Shown one piece after another: positions 13,001 to 23,500 of a stretch of DNA of 64,000 bases (positions are counted from its first letter, which is position 1; the number at the start of each line of letters is the position of its first letter). The notes below the pieces were generated by a model. It was given only the letters and a program-made list of their open reading frames with translations. It made no database searches and was not told the DNA's origin. Origin of the DNA: Mesorhabditis belari (lineage: Eukaryota; Nematoda; Chromadorea; Rhabditida; Rhabditidae). A program made the translations under genes and the position numbers. The stretch covers positions 558,001 through 622,000 of the forward strand of contig CAUEEP010000724.1 of the NCBI GenBank assembly GCA_958450365.1, read 5' to 3'.

Positions 13001-16000
13001 AAGCAGCGCCGTTCAAAGCAGCGCCGTTCAAAGCAGCGCCATTCAAAACCGCGCCGTTCAAAACAGCGCCATTCAAAACCACGTCGTTCACAGCAGCGCC
13101 GTTCAAAGCAGCGCCGTTCAAAGCAGCGCCATTCAAAACCGCGCCGTTCAAAACAGCGCCATTCAAAACCGCGTCGTTCACAGCAGCGCCGTTCAAAGCA
13201 GCGCCGTTCAAAGCAGCGCCGTTCAAAGCAGCGCCATTCAAAACCGCGCCGTTCAAAACAGCGCCATTCAAAACCGCGTCGTTCACAGCAGCGCCGTTCA
13301 AAGCAGCGCCGTTCAAAGCAGCGCCATTCAAAACCGCGCCGTTCAAAACAGCGCCATTCAAAACCGCGTCGTTCACAGCAGCGCCGTTCAAAGCAGCGCC
13401 GTTCAAAGCAGCGCCATTCAAAACCGCGCCGTTCAAAACAGCGCCATTCAAAACCGCGTCGTTCACAGCAGCGCCGTTCAAAATCGCGCCCATACAAAAA
13501 CTCTAATGATGAAATAATCGGTCGGTTTGTCAAAACACGCGCAAGGTGGTTAAAAATGTTTTAAAAATAACAAAAGTTGCAAATTCTTATGAGAAGTATA
13601 AAAGCATTTGGGTTGAAAAATCTAATCGCAGTCTCTTTCAATTTGGCGCTGTTTTGAATGGGCGCTGTTTTGAACGGCGCTGTTCTGGCGGCGCTATTTT
13701 GAATGGGCGTTGTTTTGAATGGGCGCTGTTTTGAATGGGCGCTGTTTTGAATGGGCGCTGTTTTGACTAGGTTCCTTTTCTAAAACGTGTCAACCCCGAG
13801 TACTGTAATCTTTCTAGTTTTATTCAATCAATCTTCCTTTTTATCTAATTTTTTAAGGGTTTAAAAAAGGATATCGAAAGCTATAAAAATAGATAGATTC
13901 GATAAGAGTGGAGACAAGATTATGGTAATTTCAAAAGTTGCCACGTTTCAGTATGAACCTTAAACCCTAACTTCTTAGCCGTTTTTTCAATCTACCTTAA
14001 CGCCAAGTTGAAAGCTCAGATTTACGAAGAAACCGATGACTTACCACCAGTGGATCTCGAAGGCTCAATAGAAGAACGATTATTGAAGAAAGGAGTGGCA
14101 GATGAGGAGATTGAGGAAACAAATGAATGGGAGATAGACATGGTCGAGAATGAGACTGTAAGTTTTTAAAGCGAAACAGTACGCACATCGGCAAGGTTTG
14201 GAATGGCGTACAATAGTTGCTTAACGAAGATTGATCTATTTTTCGATTGATCTATTTTTCGATTTCGAAGAAGATCTATTTTTACAATCAAAATGTTAGT
14301 TTAAAGCATTAATTACAATTTCTGCTGTTCAAAACGTTCAAAAAAGACTCGAGGATTGCAGAGGGGTCGAACCAAGAAACTCCTCTTTGGCGCCAGATTG
14401 ACACAGCGCACATCGGCGCGAAATAAGGCAAAAATGCCTTTTTCTATCGAATTTTTCTGTGAGTACCTTTTTTAGATGCGGAAAATTGTGCTGATTCCGA
14501 ATCTGAAGGAATTGTTCAAATCCCTCTGACAGAAAGTTTTTAAATTTAGTTTTAGCGATTTTTTTGGTCATTTTGTATGGGAAATTTTGTGGTACCCTGC
14601 AGTTTGGGGCTCGTAACTCGACAACGCTGGTCTAGAACCAAAAACGAAGGGATAACTTTTATTCTAGAGACTCTTACGAACATTTTCATGCAAAAATCAT
14701 CAAATTTGCTCAACTCTAAAAAAAGTTATTTAAAATTTTCTCATTTCTTTTTGAAAAAAGGCTATAACTTTTTTTAGAGTTGAGCAAATTTGATGATTTT
14801 TGCATGAAAATGTTCGTAAGAGTCTCTAGAATAAAAGTTATCCCTTCGTTTTTGGTTCTAGACCCTCGTCGTCGAGTTACGAGCTCTCGCGCCGATGTGA
14901 TATGGGTGAAAAGTGAAAAGCTTGTCTCTTTTCCGACTTTACATACCAAATTCGGCTTAAAATGCAGAATTTTTACTTGAAACGGCCAAAACTAAAGCAA
15001 AGCTAAACCAAAGCCAAAAACTAAAGCAAAAATTGAACCCAGGGATCGAGTATATATAAAAGAACAGTGTCTGTCCGTCTGTCTGTTTGTGTCTGTTAAA
15101 CACGGCCGAGAAAATGTCCGTACGGGTATTTTCTCAGCCGTCTTTTGACTAATAAAGCTAAAAATTGTCAGCATTTATTGTGGTTTTTTCATTTAAAAAC
15201 AAATTTTGAAAAATCAGGGTTCGGTGGGCACCCAGGAGTCGAACCCGGGCCGTGTGGGCCGTAGACGAACGCGCTACCGACTGCCACGCGGCGACGGCGT
15301 AGACCTCAGCTGCTTTGGGCCAAAAAAACAGAGAAAATGGCTCAGTCGCTGGCCGCTCCTTTAACGATTGCAAAAAGGGAACACTTATCTATCGGGAGCC
15401 TGTGCCAGACGGCGAGCGATTACGCACAAAGAACACCTTGCCACTAGGGAACACTTATCTATCGAAGATGTGTGCCAAATGGACGGTGATTACAAAGCAC
15501 AAAGTACAGCACAAAGTACAAAGTACTCATTTACATAGAGATTTCTCTTTTGCTTTATACATGGCATAAAAAGAAGATATTCAGCTATAAATTTGTACTG
15601 AAGGGTTTTCGGGGTCGGTGAATCGATTGGCGGTGTTTATTTCACGCCTTTGTTCCAAGAAAAGTCTCAAGAGACACGAATTGACCGATTTTTTGCAAAT
15701 TCAGGCACTTTTATAAGTCAAAGCTAAAGCCGGACTCAGAAAAATGATTCCAGAAAAGCTATGGTTGAAGGGCTGGTTGAAGAGCTGAATTTTTCTCTTT
15801 TAGGTCTTTTGTTGGCTACGTGCCGGCCACGTGTTGAGCTTACTCGAAAAACTCGGTGATCCCATCGAAAAGCAGTCTTTTTCGCGTCTATTCGCCAGTG
15901 GAATGGGTTATTTCACTGAACAGGTGACAGAGATCAAGATTCTTTTAAAACTTTAAAAGCTTCAGCTAGCTAAATACGTGTTGATTCGTGGAGAGAACGC

Positions 16001-19000
16001 AGCGGAACTCGTCAATCTACTCGAGGCTCTCCTCGTGAATCCATCAAATGCACCGATTCTCTGTGAGCTTCTCAAAACTCTCCCAATCTCTTTGGAAATC
16101 GATCGAATTCGAAGCGAATCCACATGGGAAGCGATGAGCTTGTGGATCAAGAATAAGCAGGATTTTGAATATTTGGAGGTGGGAATACACAAATTTGTGT
16201 TTATAGCTAAAGCAAATAGTTAAAGCAATAGCTAAAGCCTTTAAAAACCGATCAAAAACCTATCAAAACCTATCCAAAACCTATTCAAAACCTATCTAAA
16301 CCTATCCAAACCTATCAATAAACCCATCAAAACCCATCAAAACCTATCAAAACCTACCAGAAACCTATCAAAACCTATCCAAACCTATCAAAACCCATCA
16401 AAACCTATCAATAAACCCATCAAAACCTATCAAAACCTATCCAAACCTATCCAAAATCTATCCAAAACCTATCCAAAACCTATCCAAAACCTATCAAAAC
16501 CTATCAACAAAGGAATTTCAGAATGAAATCGAATTTTCAGCAATTTTGCGACTTTCTCCCAACAATTGAATGCGATCGTTTACGCCATGGGATTTGCCGC
16601 CTCGCTTGGGATACACATTTAGGAGAACTCTTCAAGGAAACAGCTCAAATATTTGACAAAGTAAAAATATTACTAATAAAACTATTTTCAAACTTTTAAA
16701 CAAAAATCAAACTAGAAAATAGTAGTTCAAATTTTAGACAGGAAGATCGCTGAAAGATCGAGAGGCTCGCAAACATATTGGCATCACTGATATGCAATTG
16801 GTGAGTGGGGACAAGTTGAGGAAACTAATATAATCTTGAACTTAATGATTTGCAATCATTCAATTCTTGATTTCAATTTCAATTCTTGATTTCAATTATT
16901 CTATTCTTGATTTCAATTTCAATTCAAGATATTCAGCCGAAATTTCTGTCCGCTTCGCTTTTGTGTCTCCGAGAATTGCTCTCCTCAGTCAAAGACTCAC
17001 CACCGCCACTACAAATTGAACATGAAGAATGGTTGAAGGTGGGATTTTATTGAAATCAGGTGGTATATATGTATGTTATATATGTTACGTCCGAAAATGA
17101 GCTAGTGTCCGAAAACAAGCTAGTGTCCGAAGCCAAGCTAGCATCCGAAGCCAAGCTAGTGTCCGAAACCGAGCTAGTATCCGAAACCAAGCTAGTGTCC
17201 GAAACCGAGCTAGTATCCGAAACAAGCTAGCATCCGAAACAAGCTAGCATCCGAACCAAGCTAGCATCCAAAACAAGCTAGCATCCGAAACAAGCTAGTG
17301 GGCGAAAAAGAGTAAAAGAAAGGTTGCCTTATAGAGACAGAGGACTCGAACCCTCGGGGTCCAAAAGGGCATACCCCCAACAGATGCGTGCACTAACCAC
17401 TAGACCACCAACATCGTTAGCGAAGACAGTGCGTCGCCCTCATAAAGAGACTCCAAAAACTTGTACATATGCCAAAGATCTCGCGATAGAGAAGCGTTTG
17501 GCAGAAACTGATTGCAGATTCAGAATCAGCGTGAAAAACTGCATCTAATAGGCTATTTCCCGAGTCAAAAAGCCACAATAAGTTAACAAAATTCCCTAGT
17601 AATACAAGATCAAAGATACAAGGCTTTTAGCCAATCGACCATGACCGACTTTTTAAGCCTTGCTTGCTTGAGGAACTAGATTTGCTTTGACCGATCAAAA
17701 TCTGATCCACAAAGTTTTTGGAGCTAACGATGGGTCATTAACCTGGCCTCTAACTTGTTCTAGCTCTAGACCTCTAGCCAAAACCTGATTTGACATTTTG
17801 GAGTTTGAGATAATGGCTCTGTATGGTCTGTTCTCTGTTTAGCTGTTCAAAAGGTCACTTTGAAGAATGTACAATCAATTTCAGACTTCTTTCACCAAAC
17901 CGGCCATCAATTTCCATCAAATCACTTCAAGGGCTTCCCTCTGTGAGACAATCTCTCGACAGGGTTTAGTCAACTATCACCTCGTGCTACATCATCTACA
18001 TTTGGCTATGGTTTTGAGGTTACAAGTGAGTTGAAGAACTATCGACGATAGTAGAAATATACTTTGCTAGATGATTGAACTCTCAAAGCTCAACCTGAGC
18101 TCTCAAAGCTCAACCTGAGCTCTCAAAGCTTAACCTGAACTCTCAAAGCTTAACCTGAACTCTCAAAGCTTAACCTGAACTCTCAAGCTGAGCTTTAGGA
18201 ACTCTCAACTTTATTCAAAACATTACTGTAGTTGACTAGAGATTCGAGAAATTGGCTGGCTATTCTCTAAGATATCAAAGTTTACAATATCAATCATAAA
18301 TTTGTTTTCTTTTCAGCACGAGGCGCTCGATCGTTGTCATGTGATTAGAAATCTTTTCTGCGATAAAGGACAAAGAGCTTTCTTTTTACCGTTCACTTCT
18401 CATCCATTGCTACCACTTGCAAAAGTCGATGAGACGATTATTGAGAGGAGACGTTTGTGGATTGAAAAGGTGAGTTTAGTAGGTATTAAAGAAGGGGATA
18501 AATCGATTTATCGTCGATAAAATGACAAAATAAACACCGCCAATCGATTCACCGACCCCGAAAACCCTTCAGTACAAATTTATAGCTGAATATCTTCTTT
18601 TTGTGTAATCTAAAAAGCGAAAAAAGAAATCCCTATGTAAATGAGTACTTTGTACTTTGTGCTGTACTTTGTGCTTTGTAATCACCGTCCATTTGGCACA
18701 CATCTTCGATAGATAAGTGTTCCCTATACAAAAATAAGGCTAAACTTTAGTTGACAATCGATTAAATGAAAATCGATCGATAAGTTCACAACTTTTTAGG
18801 TGAGTGAAACGGTGGACGAGGAAACGATTGAGCTTGCCCGGGAATTGTGTCAAGAATGGAATCTCGGAGTGAACGATGTGATTGTTGGAGTGGCAACGAG
18901 GCTGCTTCGAGAGGGGAAAGACACCGATGCGAGTCGAGAAATCGCTAGTCTCACTCATACGGAGAGAATGGCAAGAAAGGTGGGAACGAGGAGATAATTT

Positions 19001-19942
19001 GGTTGATTAGAGTACAATAGAGTTGATACAATAGAGTTGATTACAATAGAGTTGATACAATAGAGTTGATACAATAGAGTTGATACAATAGAGTTGATTA
19101 CAATATAGTTGATTACAATATAATTGATTACAATATAATTGATTACAATACTTATTGTTAGCACAATGTTTAACACCTTTAGATGTGCTCAATTCTGGCA
19201 GCAAGAGTGCTTCGATTGTCCGCTGAAAAGGGAGCGACTGTGCAACAGACAACGGAGAGGTTAGTCATTGACATTTGACAGTCATTGACATTTGACAGTC
19301 ATTGACGTTTGACAGTCATTGGCATTTGACAGTCATTGGCATTTGACAGCCATTGACATTTGACAGTCATTGGCATTTGGGAGCTTCAAGGCTCATCTTC
19401 AAGATCACTTCAAGGCTTTTTGGAAGCAGTTTTAGAAGCAGTTTGATTCATTCACTTTCATTTCTTTCAGACAGTCATTGACATTTGACAGACTCTTAAC
19501 GATCACTGTAATGTTGATGATTGATTGTAAGGTTCATGATGATATTTGGATCGGTTCAAACCATAAGATCACTTCAAGATATCACAAGATTCACAAGATT
19601 CACAAGATATCACAAGATTCAAGACAAGATATTCAAGATTCAAGATTCACAAGATTCAAGACAAGATATTCAAGATATCAAGATCACTTCAAGGCTTTTT
19701 GGAAGCAGTTTTAGAAGCAGTTTGATTCATTCACTTTCATTTCTTTCAGACAACTTCGATCGCTTGCCGGTGATGAGATGACAAGAGTCTCCCTAGAAGA
19801 AATGAATGTGAATGGATGGGAGATATCGATTAATTCCTTGGGCAGAGTGGCCGCTTCAATTCATCTTCCCGATCTGATCGCTCGCGATTTTAAAGAGATC
19901 AACTCGATTTGTCAACAGAATTTCTCGATTCGTTTTTGGTGA
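1093..19942 (+). CDS. rbg-2: Rab3 GTPase-activating protein non-catalytic subunit (RAB3GAP2-like), 3' 25 exons
   Basis: The family partners the catalytic RAB3GAP1 and regulates Rab3/Rab18 in secretion and at ER and lipid-droplet membranes. Exons read: 1093-1206, 1868-2011, 2527-2612, 2823-2940, 4173-4244, 5436-5510, 6106-6318, 7721-7912, 8031-8209, 8743-8829, 9293-9410, 10781-10867, 12092-12156, 12370-12538, 14009 (or 14020)-14157, 15804-15923, 15966-16178, 16541-16660, 16738-16800, 16937-17038, 17885-18025, 18317-18469, 18800-18979, 19183-19259, 19750-19942 (TGA). All junctions keep phase, giving about 1,080 residues against roughly 1,390 in the human protein. Recognisable blocks in family order: ILGESRVAEW...VLLID, IVRIWKGYRDAR, LFLVIHAPRRDLIEIW, FLSIEVPYICAL, LPISLEIDRIRSESTWE, IFDK-TGRSLKDREARKHIGI, LVNYHLVLHHLHLAMVLRL and a C-terminal IHLPDLIARDF block. 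The first 200 or so residues are not seen. No internal stop or frameshift was found, so the gene looks functional despite very repeat-rich introns. Confidence 0.9.
2025..2478. repeat. GGAACCATATT/GGAACCGTATCC minisatellite
   Basis: About 40 copies of 11-12-base units lie just after the donor at 2012. Several reading frames on both strands stay open through the array because the unit lacks stops. These are not genes. Confidence 0.9.
2985..4095 (-). mobile_element. Composite decayed mariner element in a RAB3GAP2-like intron
   Basis: The ends carry inverted GGTTGGTGAATTG / CAATTCACCAACC motifs. Inside, the minus strand encodes transposase pieces: VPLHNNARSHVAKLTRFKI and LAWELLAHSPYS near 3270-3390, then in another frame SDYYLFRSM and GIRKLPVKWAEVVNNNGNYF near 3090-3250. 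The segment around KNRPFKSKIVLLH is tandemly duplicated. A second internal terminus at about 3756-3782 shows nested insertion. It fills most of the intron 2941-4172. Confidence 0.75.
5940..6092. repeat. TTCTGATTAAAATAGC minisatellite
   Basis: About nine copies of a 16-base unit end 14 bases before the acceptor of the exon at 6106. Confidence 0.8.
6322..6385. mobile_element. Short hairpin element arm at a splice donor (copy 7)
   Basis: It starts within ten bases of the donor at 6319: GTACGTTGTGCTCAAGTAAA, then CCTTCTGGTGCACTCGATTC. Confidence 0.5.
6600..7460 (-). mobile_element. Merlin (ISXO2-like) transposase fragments, tandemly duplicated
   Basis: The minus strand encodes IEPGTQIYSDFWRGY followed by QMEEAGFTHAQVNHKYNFLN and PNDPTIHAQTIERL. 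This is the DDE core pattern of ISXO2/Merlin transposases (SD-x-WR-x-Y, THxxVNHxxxF, hTxTIExLW). The block occurs twice (about 6600-6900 and 6922-7455). In the second copy a telomere-like array separates WRGY from QMEEAG. Inverted sequences at about 6380-6445 and 7616-7690 may be the terminal repeats. It lies in the intron 6319-7720 of the RAB3GAP2-like gene. Confidence 0.65.
7186..7410. repeat. Telomere-like GCTTAGGCTTAGG array
   Basis: About 16 copies of a 13-base unit alternate TTAGGC and TTAGGGC. It is embedded in the Merlin transposase remnant. Confidence 0.9.
8385..8655. repeat. TAGGTTTAAACTGGATACAG / TTCCGCTAGAATACGATAG arrays
   Basis: Two related units of about 20 bases, in tandem, inside the intron 8210-8742. 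A CTC triplet run follows at about 8685-8718. Confidence 0.8.
8870..9250. mobile_element. Palindromic element in a RAB3GAP2-like intron
   Basis: The outer arms are CGCGTGTAACTCTG and its inverse, and the inner arms are TTCAGAATTGGAA and its inverse. It lies in the intron 8830-9292. Confidence 0.7.
9585..10710. mobile_element. Decayed mariner-family element with TA target duplication
   Basis: It begins TTAGGTTGGTACATAAG after TA and ends CACCAACCTAA before TA. Inside are the CTTCAAAAA minisatellite and the same non-coding block (GCCTTTCGGACCGTCCACCG) found in the copies at 3.9 and 24.9 kb. No full transposase was seen. Confidence 0.6.
9655..9835. repeat. GTGCCTTCAAAAA minisatellite
   Basis: About 14 copies of a 12-14-base unit inside the mariner element 9585-10710. 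Confidence 0.85.
10903..11653. mobile_element. Large palindromic element plus partial third copy
   Basis: The arms begin TTATGGCGACAACTTTTTC and end with its inverse. They include GACCTCTCTC and ACATCG-region sequences in both directions. A further partial copy of the right arm lies at about 11805-12010. Both are in the intron 10868-12091. Confidence 0.75.
12169..12290. mobile_element. Short hairpin element filling an intron (copy 1)
   Basis: It starts GTACTTTGTGCTCAAATCTG and closes with GCGTTTACAGATTTGAGC. The intron is only 213 bases (12157-12369), so the element makes up most of it. Confidence 0.65.
12579..13787. mobile_element. Foldback-like element made of inverted 15-base tandem arrays
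   Basis: The ends are inverted copies (CTAAAGGAACCTAGTCAAA at the left, TTTGACTAGGTTCCTTT at the right). The left arm is about 890 bases of a GCGCCGTTCAAAGCA-type unit. The right arm (about 13643-13766) carries the reverse complement of the same unit (GGGCGCTGTTTTGAAT). A unique spacer of about 140 bases separates them. It sits in the intron 12539-14008 of the RAB3GAP2-like gene. Confidence 0.7.
14605..14890. mobile_element. Near-perfect palindromic element
   Basis: The left arm (GGCTCGTAACTCGAC...AAAGTTATT) is repeated inverted on the right, with a spacer of about 40 bases. It lies in the intron 14158-15803. Confidence 0.75.
15233..15305 (-). pseudogene. tRNA-like sequence (SINE head or tRNA pseudogene)
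   Basis: The minus strand has GTGGCAGTCGGTAGCGCG (A-box like) and GGGTTCGACTCC (B box), with a workable T stem. The acceptor arm does not pair, so a functional tRNA is unlikely. Confidence 0.5.
15445..15645. repeat. Repeat with an inverted partner at 18527-18727
   Basis: About 200 bases including ACAAAGTACAGCACAAAGTA and GGGGTCGGTGAATCGATTGG are present again in inverted orientation 3 kb downstream, so that seven exons lie between the two copies. Confidence 0.75.
16250..16505. repeat. CCTATCAAAA minisatellite
   Basis: About 24 copies of a 10-11-base unit, ending 35 bases before the exon at 16541. Confidence 0.85.
17095..17305. repeat. AAGCTAGTGTCCGAAAC minisatellite
   Basis: About 13 copies of a 16-17-base unit in the intron 17039-17884. 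Confidence 0.85.
17333..17415 (-). pseudogene. tRNA-like sequence with long variable region
   Basis: The minus strand has TGGTCTAGTGGTTAGTGCA and GGGTTCGAGTCC. The acceptor stem is poor. It is probably a tRNA-derived repeat in a RAB3GAP2-like intron. Confidence 0.45.
18075..18190. repeat. CTCTCAAAGCTTAACCTGAA minisatellite
   Basis: About six copies of a 20-base unit in the intron 18026-18316. Confidence 0.85.
18527..18727. repeat. Inverted partner of the repeat at 15445-15645
   Basis: This is the reverse complement of the upstream copy with small differences. It lies in the intron 18470-18799. Confidence 0.75.
19010..19150. repeat. ATAGAGTTGATACA minisatellite
   Basis: About ten copies of a 14-15-base unit in the intron 18980-19182. 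Confidence 0.8.
19264..19400. repeat. CAGTCATTGACATTTGA minisatellite
   Basis: About seven copies of a 17-base unit in the last RAB3GAP2-like intron. A single unit recurs after the decoy acceptor. Confidence 0.8.
19401..19473 (+). repeat. Duplicated splice acceptor (decoy copy)
   Basis: These 73 bases, including the TTTCATTTCTTTCAG tract and ACA, are identical to 19680-19752, where the real last-exon acceptor lies. The downstream sequence after this copy is a minisatellite, not coding. Confidence 0.8.
19570..19685. repeat. CAAGATTCACAAGATAT array
   Basis: A short degenerate array directly before the second copy of the duplicated acceptor. Confidence 0.7.
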
Positions 19943-20138
19943 AAGAGAACAATGGGGGAAACGGGTTTTGATTGTTTTGTTTAATACAATCATATTTGCA
20001 GCTTTTTTAAATGTAAAAATTGGTGCTTTTTGAAAGGGTTTGTTTAGGGAGATTTAGCTATAAAACTATAAAACTATACGCCATTTTTTCTTTTTTTTTG
20101 CTGCTGTGATATGGGCTTTTTCTTCTGTTTTCTTTGGA

Positions 20139-20144
20139 AATAAA
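20139..20144 (+). terminator. poly(A) signal of the RAB3GAP2-like gene
   Basis: AATAAA lies about 200 bases after the TGA at 19940-19942, followed by a GGAAA tandem array. It is the first such hexamer downstream on this strand. Confidence 0.55.
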
Positions 20145-20155
20145 CATTTCAAAGT

Positions 20156-20212
20156 AAAAGGAAAGGAAAGGAAAGGAAAGGAAAGGAAAGGAAAGGAAAG
20201 GAAAGGAAAGTA
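20156..20212. repeat. GGAAA pentamer array
   Basis: About 11 pentamers right after the poly(A) signal of the RAB3GAP2-like gene. Confidence 0.85.
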
Positions 20213-20475
20213 AAGGCTGATTACAAGTAAAGGCTTGTCAGCCTTACAAGACTGACAATGCTTACAGGCTAACAGGCTTAGAGACTTACAAGGCTTACAG
20301 GTCGGTTTGTTTGACGAGTTGAAATACAGATGAAATGCAATCTTTGGGGGTCATAAAAAAATGTGCACCAGAAACTTTTTATGACCCCTGTGTAGTAGAT
20401 AAGCAACAAGTAGTTTTCTTTTGAGAAATCACTGTTCAAACTTTTTCTACGAATTTTCTCGCTAACCTAATATAT

Positions 20476-20481
20476 TTTATT
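20476..20481 (-). terminator. Possible poly(A) signal of the stomatin gene
   Basis: AATAAA on the minus strand lies about 100 bases past the stop codon. A second one at about 20560-20565 is only 15 bases from the stop. Confidence 0.35.
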
Positions 20482-20577
20482 AGATAACCAGCCGAAAAAC
20501 CCGTTTCACTACTGTCTTTTCTCCTGTACTTTGCATGATTGCTAATGATTTTTCAAAAATTTATTATCCAAAAATGA

Positions 20578-23500
20578 TCACGAAAGTTTATGACCACACT
20601 TTTTGAGGAAATGTCTGGCCACCTCGACGGGGAATGGAACAATCACCGTGTGGTTTCGATCAGCCGCCACTCGGCGAAGAGTCTGAAATTTTTAATGATT
20701 TTAATGATTTTAATGATTTTAATGATACTGTTTAATACTTATTAGCAAAAAAAAAAGTATTGGGTTGATGCATAATTATCCGGACTTCTTTTTGCGTGCT
20801 TGTATCTTTTTTGTTTTGAAAGCTTTTTGTCTATTTCTTTTTTTTAAATATTCGTTATTCTTTAGTGAACAAAATGCGTGTCGACAATCATATCCATCTT
20901 CGCCCTATCATGCTCTACCACTTCGAAAAGGGATGGTCTGCCGCAGAGTCGTTTCGCGATCTCAAAGAACTGGAGAAGCCCCAACGGACTACCACGTCAA
21001 TCGATCGCTCAAAAATTGGCAAACAAATAAGATCTACAACGATTTGGATGACTTGATAGACGATGTTAAAGCGTGGATTGCCTCCAAAGATCGTTGATTC
21101 TTCGCTCGTGGAATCGATCGTCTTCCAAGCAAATGGCAATCAGTTATTGATGTAGGCGGTGAATATGCTCCAGAATAATCAATTAAACATATTTTTCTAA
21201 CTATTTATGTTATTTTTTGTTAAATAAAATCATTTATAAAAGAAGTCCGGATAATTATGCATCAACCCAATATTTTAAAGATAGCCTCGAACCAGAAAGC
21301 CTCCGCTTTGTAACTGAACACACTACCACTAAACCACAATGCAATGGCTTCTTTGTACTAACTAGCTCCACTATCATTGCTAAGAGAGAAACCTCATTGT
21401 CGCCCAAATCTTACCAAATATTAAAAACACTATAACTACCGTAATCTTGAAGGTTTGCAGCTGAATTTTTAATATTTTGTACCACAGATTCGATTCTATC
21501 TAACCACTAATTTAGGGGGAAAACAGCAATCAAATATATGTGGTTCCGTTGTTAATTTAGCAGGCCGTAGGACGTAGTCGAGGTGGTTAGCTATTTGTTT
21601 GTAGGTTTGTAGACGTTTTTGGACGTTAATTTAGCAGGCTTTTCTTGAATTTAGCAGGCTTTTCTTTATCTCATAGTACATCTATTTATTTGTTCTTTAG
21701 CGTGTACTTTATGCTCGAAAAGTGGAAACGCATCGTTTCTCGTGCACTCAATCTTTTTGTTTCTCTTTTCAGAAGAAAACGAGTACACCAGAAAGGGTGT
21801 GTTCAGAAGCTTTCGTGGAAAAAGTGCATCCACTAAGCACTTGCCTGTAAATATCTCAACTGCATTGAGACTCGATTACTGCAAATTGTGTCCGCCGCAT
21901 CTTTTAGGCACCTAAATCAATTACCGTATTTACTCTATTAGTGGGGTCCTCTCTAATAGTGGGGTCCTCTCTAATAGTGGGGTCGTCTGGAAGGGGATTG
22001 AAAAAATAGTGGGGGACCCCACTAATAGAGTAAATACGGTAGTTTTATTCATTTTAACACCGAAATCAATTAGTTTTATTCATTTAATCACCTAAATCAA
22101 TTAGTTTTATTCATTTTGGGACCGAAATCAATTAGTTTTATTCATTTAATCACCTAAATCAATTAGTTTTATTCATTTTAACACCGAAATCAATTAGTTT
22201 TATTCATTTAATCACCTAAATCAATTAGTTTTATTCAAAATTCGGCTATATACCTAACTTTCTGCGTTTTATGTTTTATCTACTGACAGCAATTGTCAGC
22301 AGCAATTTAATTTGTGACAGCAATTTATCTATTGATAGGTTTCTATGAGCCAAAGCGGCTAAATTGCGTCTTCGGGTTGTCGCCTTTTTTGACGACTCGA
22401 ATTCGCGCCTCCATAAAAAAACCATAGACAAAACATTTTCGTAAGATTCGAACGTTATTTTGTAGAAAAATAGTAGGCCTTTCTAATGGAGCCAGTTGTA
22501 GGGCAATTGGTAAATTTCTCATTTATAAACGCTAGTAGAACAAAGTGTTACAAAGAATTATGGGCCAATCTAATATTTTGGAAGGCGAATGGAGAATTCG
22601 CCATTTGGAAGGAGAGTGGAGAATTCGGAACTTTTCGTAGCCGGACCACAATGAAGGCCAACACTAATTGTAAGATGTTTTGGAGAGTTGAATGGAAACA
22701 ACGAAAGCACGGCTTATCTTCTGGCTAATAGAACTTTGGCTAGCTTCTATTGGCTAAAACCAAAGTTCTATTAGCTAAAACCAAAGTTCTATTGGCTAAA
22801 ACTAGCTAATAGAACTTTGGCTCAAAAGAATCTCAGAGTTGAGTTGACTCGAATGATCGAAAGAAAAGTTTCTCCATCATTTGATGTCAAATCAAAAAGT
22901 TGCCCCGCTATTATTAGCGTAAGATTATAACTTTTCATTCTAACCAATCAGAAATTAGATTGAGGGATTTACTCAATTAGCTTGAGGGATTAGCCATTTC
23001 AAATGCATTCACTCAATATATTCTTGAGTTTCTTTCCCCCACCTGCTCGCATCTCGTTCTCCATCGGCGGCGATCACTCTAGCTCGAGCGTCCCGGGCAG
23101 CCTAAAGCTTTTATTATACATTTAGCTACAGTAATCCAACAGTAATCCAACAGTAATCCAACAGTAAACTCAATTTTCTAGAATTCTAGAATTCTCAATT
23201 TTCTAGACTGTCTAAAGAATCGATTTTTTAGAAATTGCCAAAAAGATTCAAAATTTTGGTTTTAACGAAGAGAGTTCTAAAATCGATTCAAAACTGTTTA
23301 CTGTGGTCTGTTAGATGTCTTTAAAAGATCTTCTAAGGTCTTTAAAAGATCTTGCGAGTTTATGCAAGTGTTTCCACTAATTTTAGAGAAAACTTACCTC
23401 AGCCTCGGCTGCCATACTCTTCATGAGTTGATGCGGTAAACGAATGTCTTTAATCTCCACTCGTTCCACCTGAGAATTTAAATCGATATAATTTGAATAA

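Noticed and set aside
12504..13533. A 337-codon plus frame and long minus frames
   Set aside because: They run through the 15-base tandem unit of the foldback-like element. Three frames are open because the unit length is a multiple of three.
15233..17415. Functional tRNA genes
   Set aside because: A and B boxes are present, but the acceptor stems do not pair and the loops are abnormal, so they are listed as tRNA-like pseudogenes.
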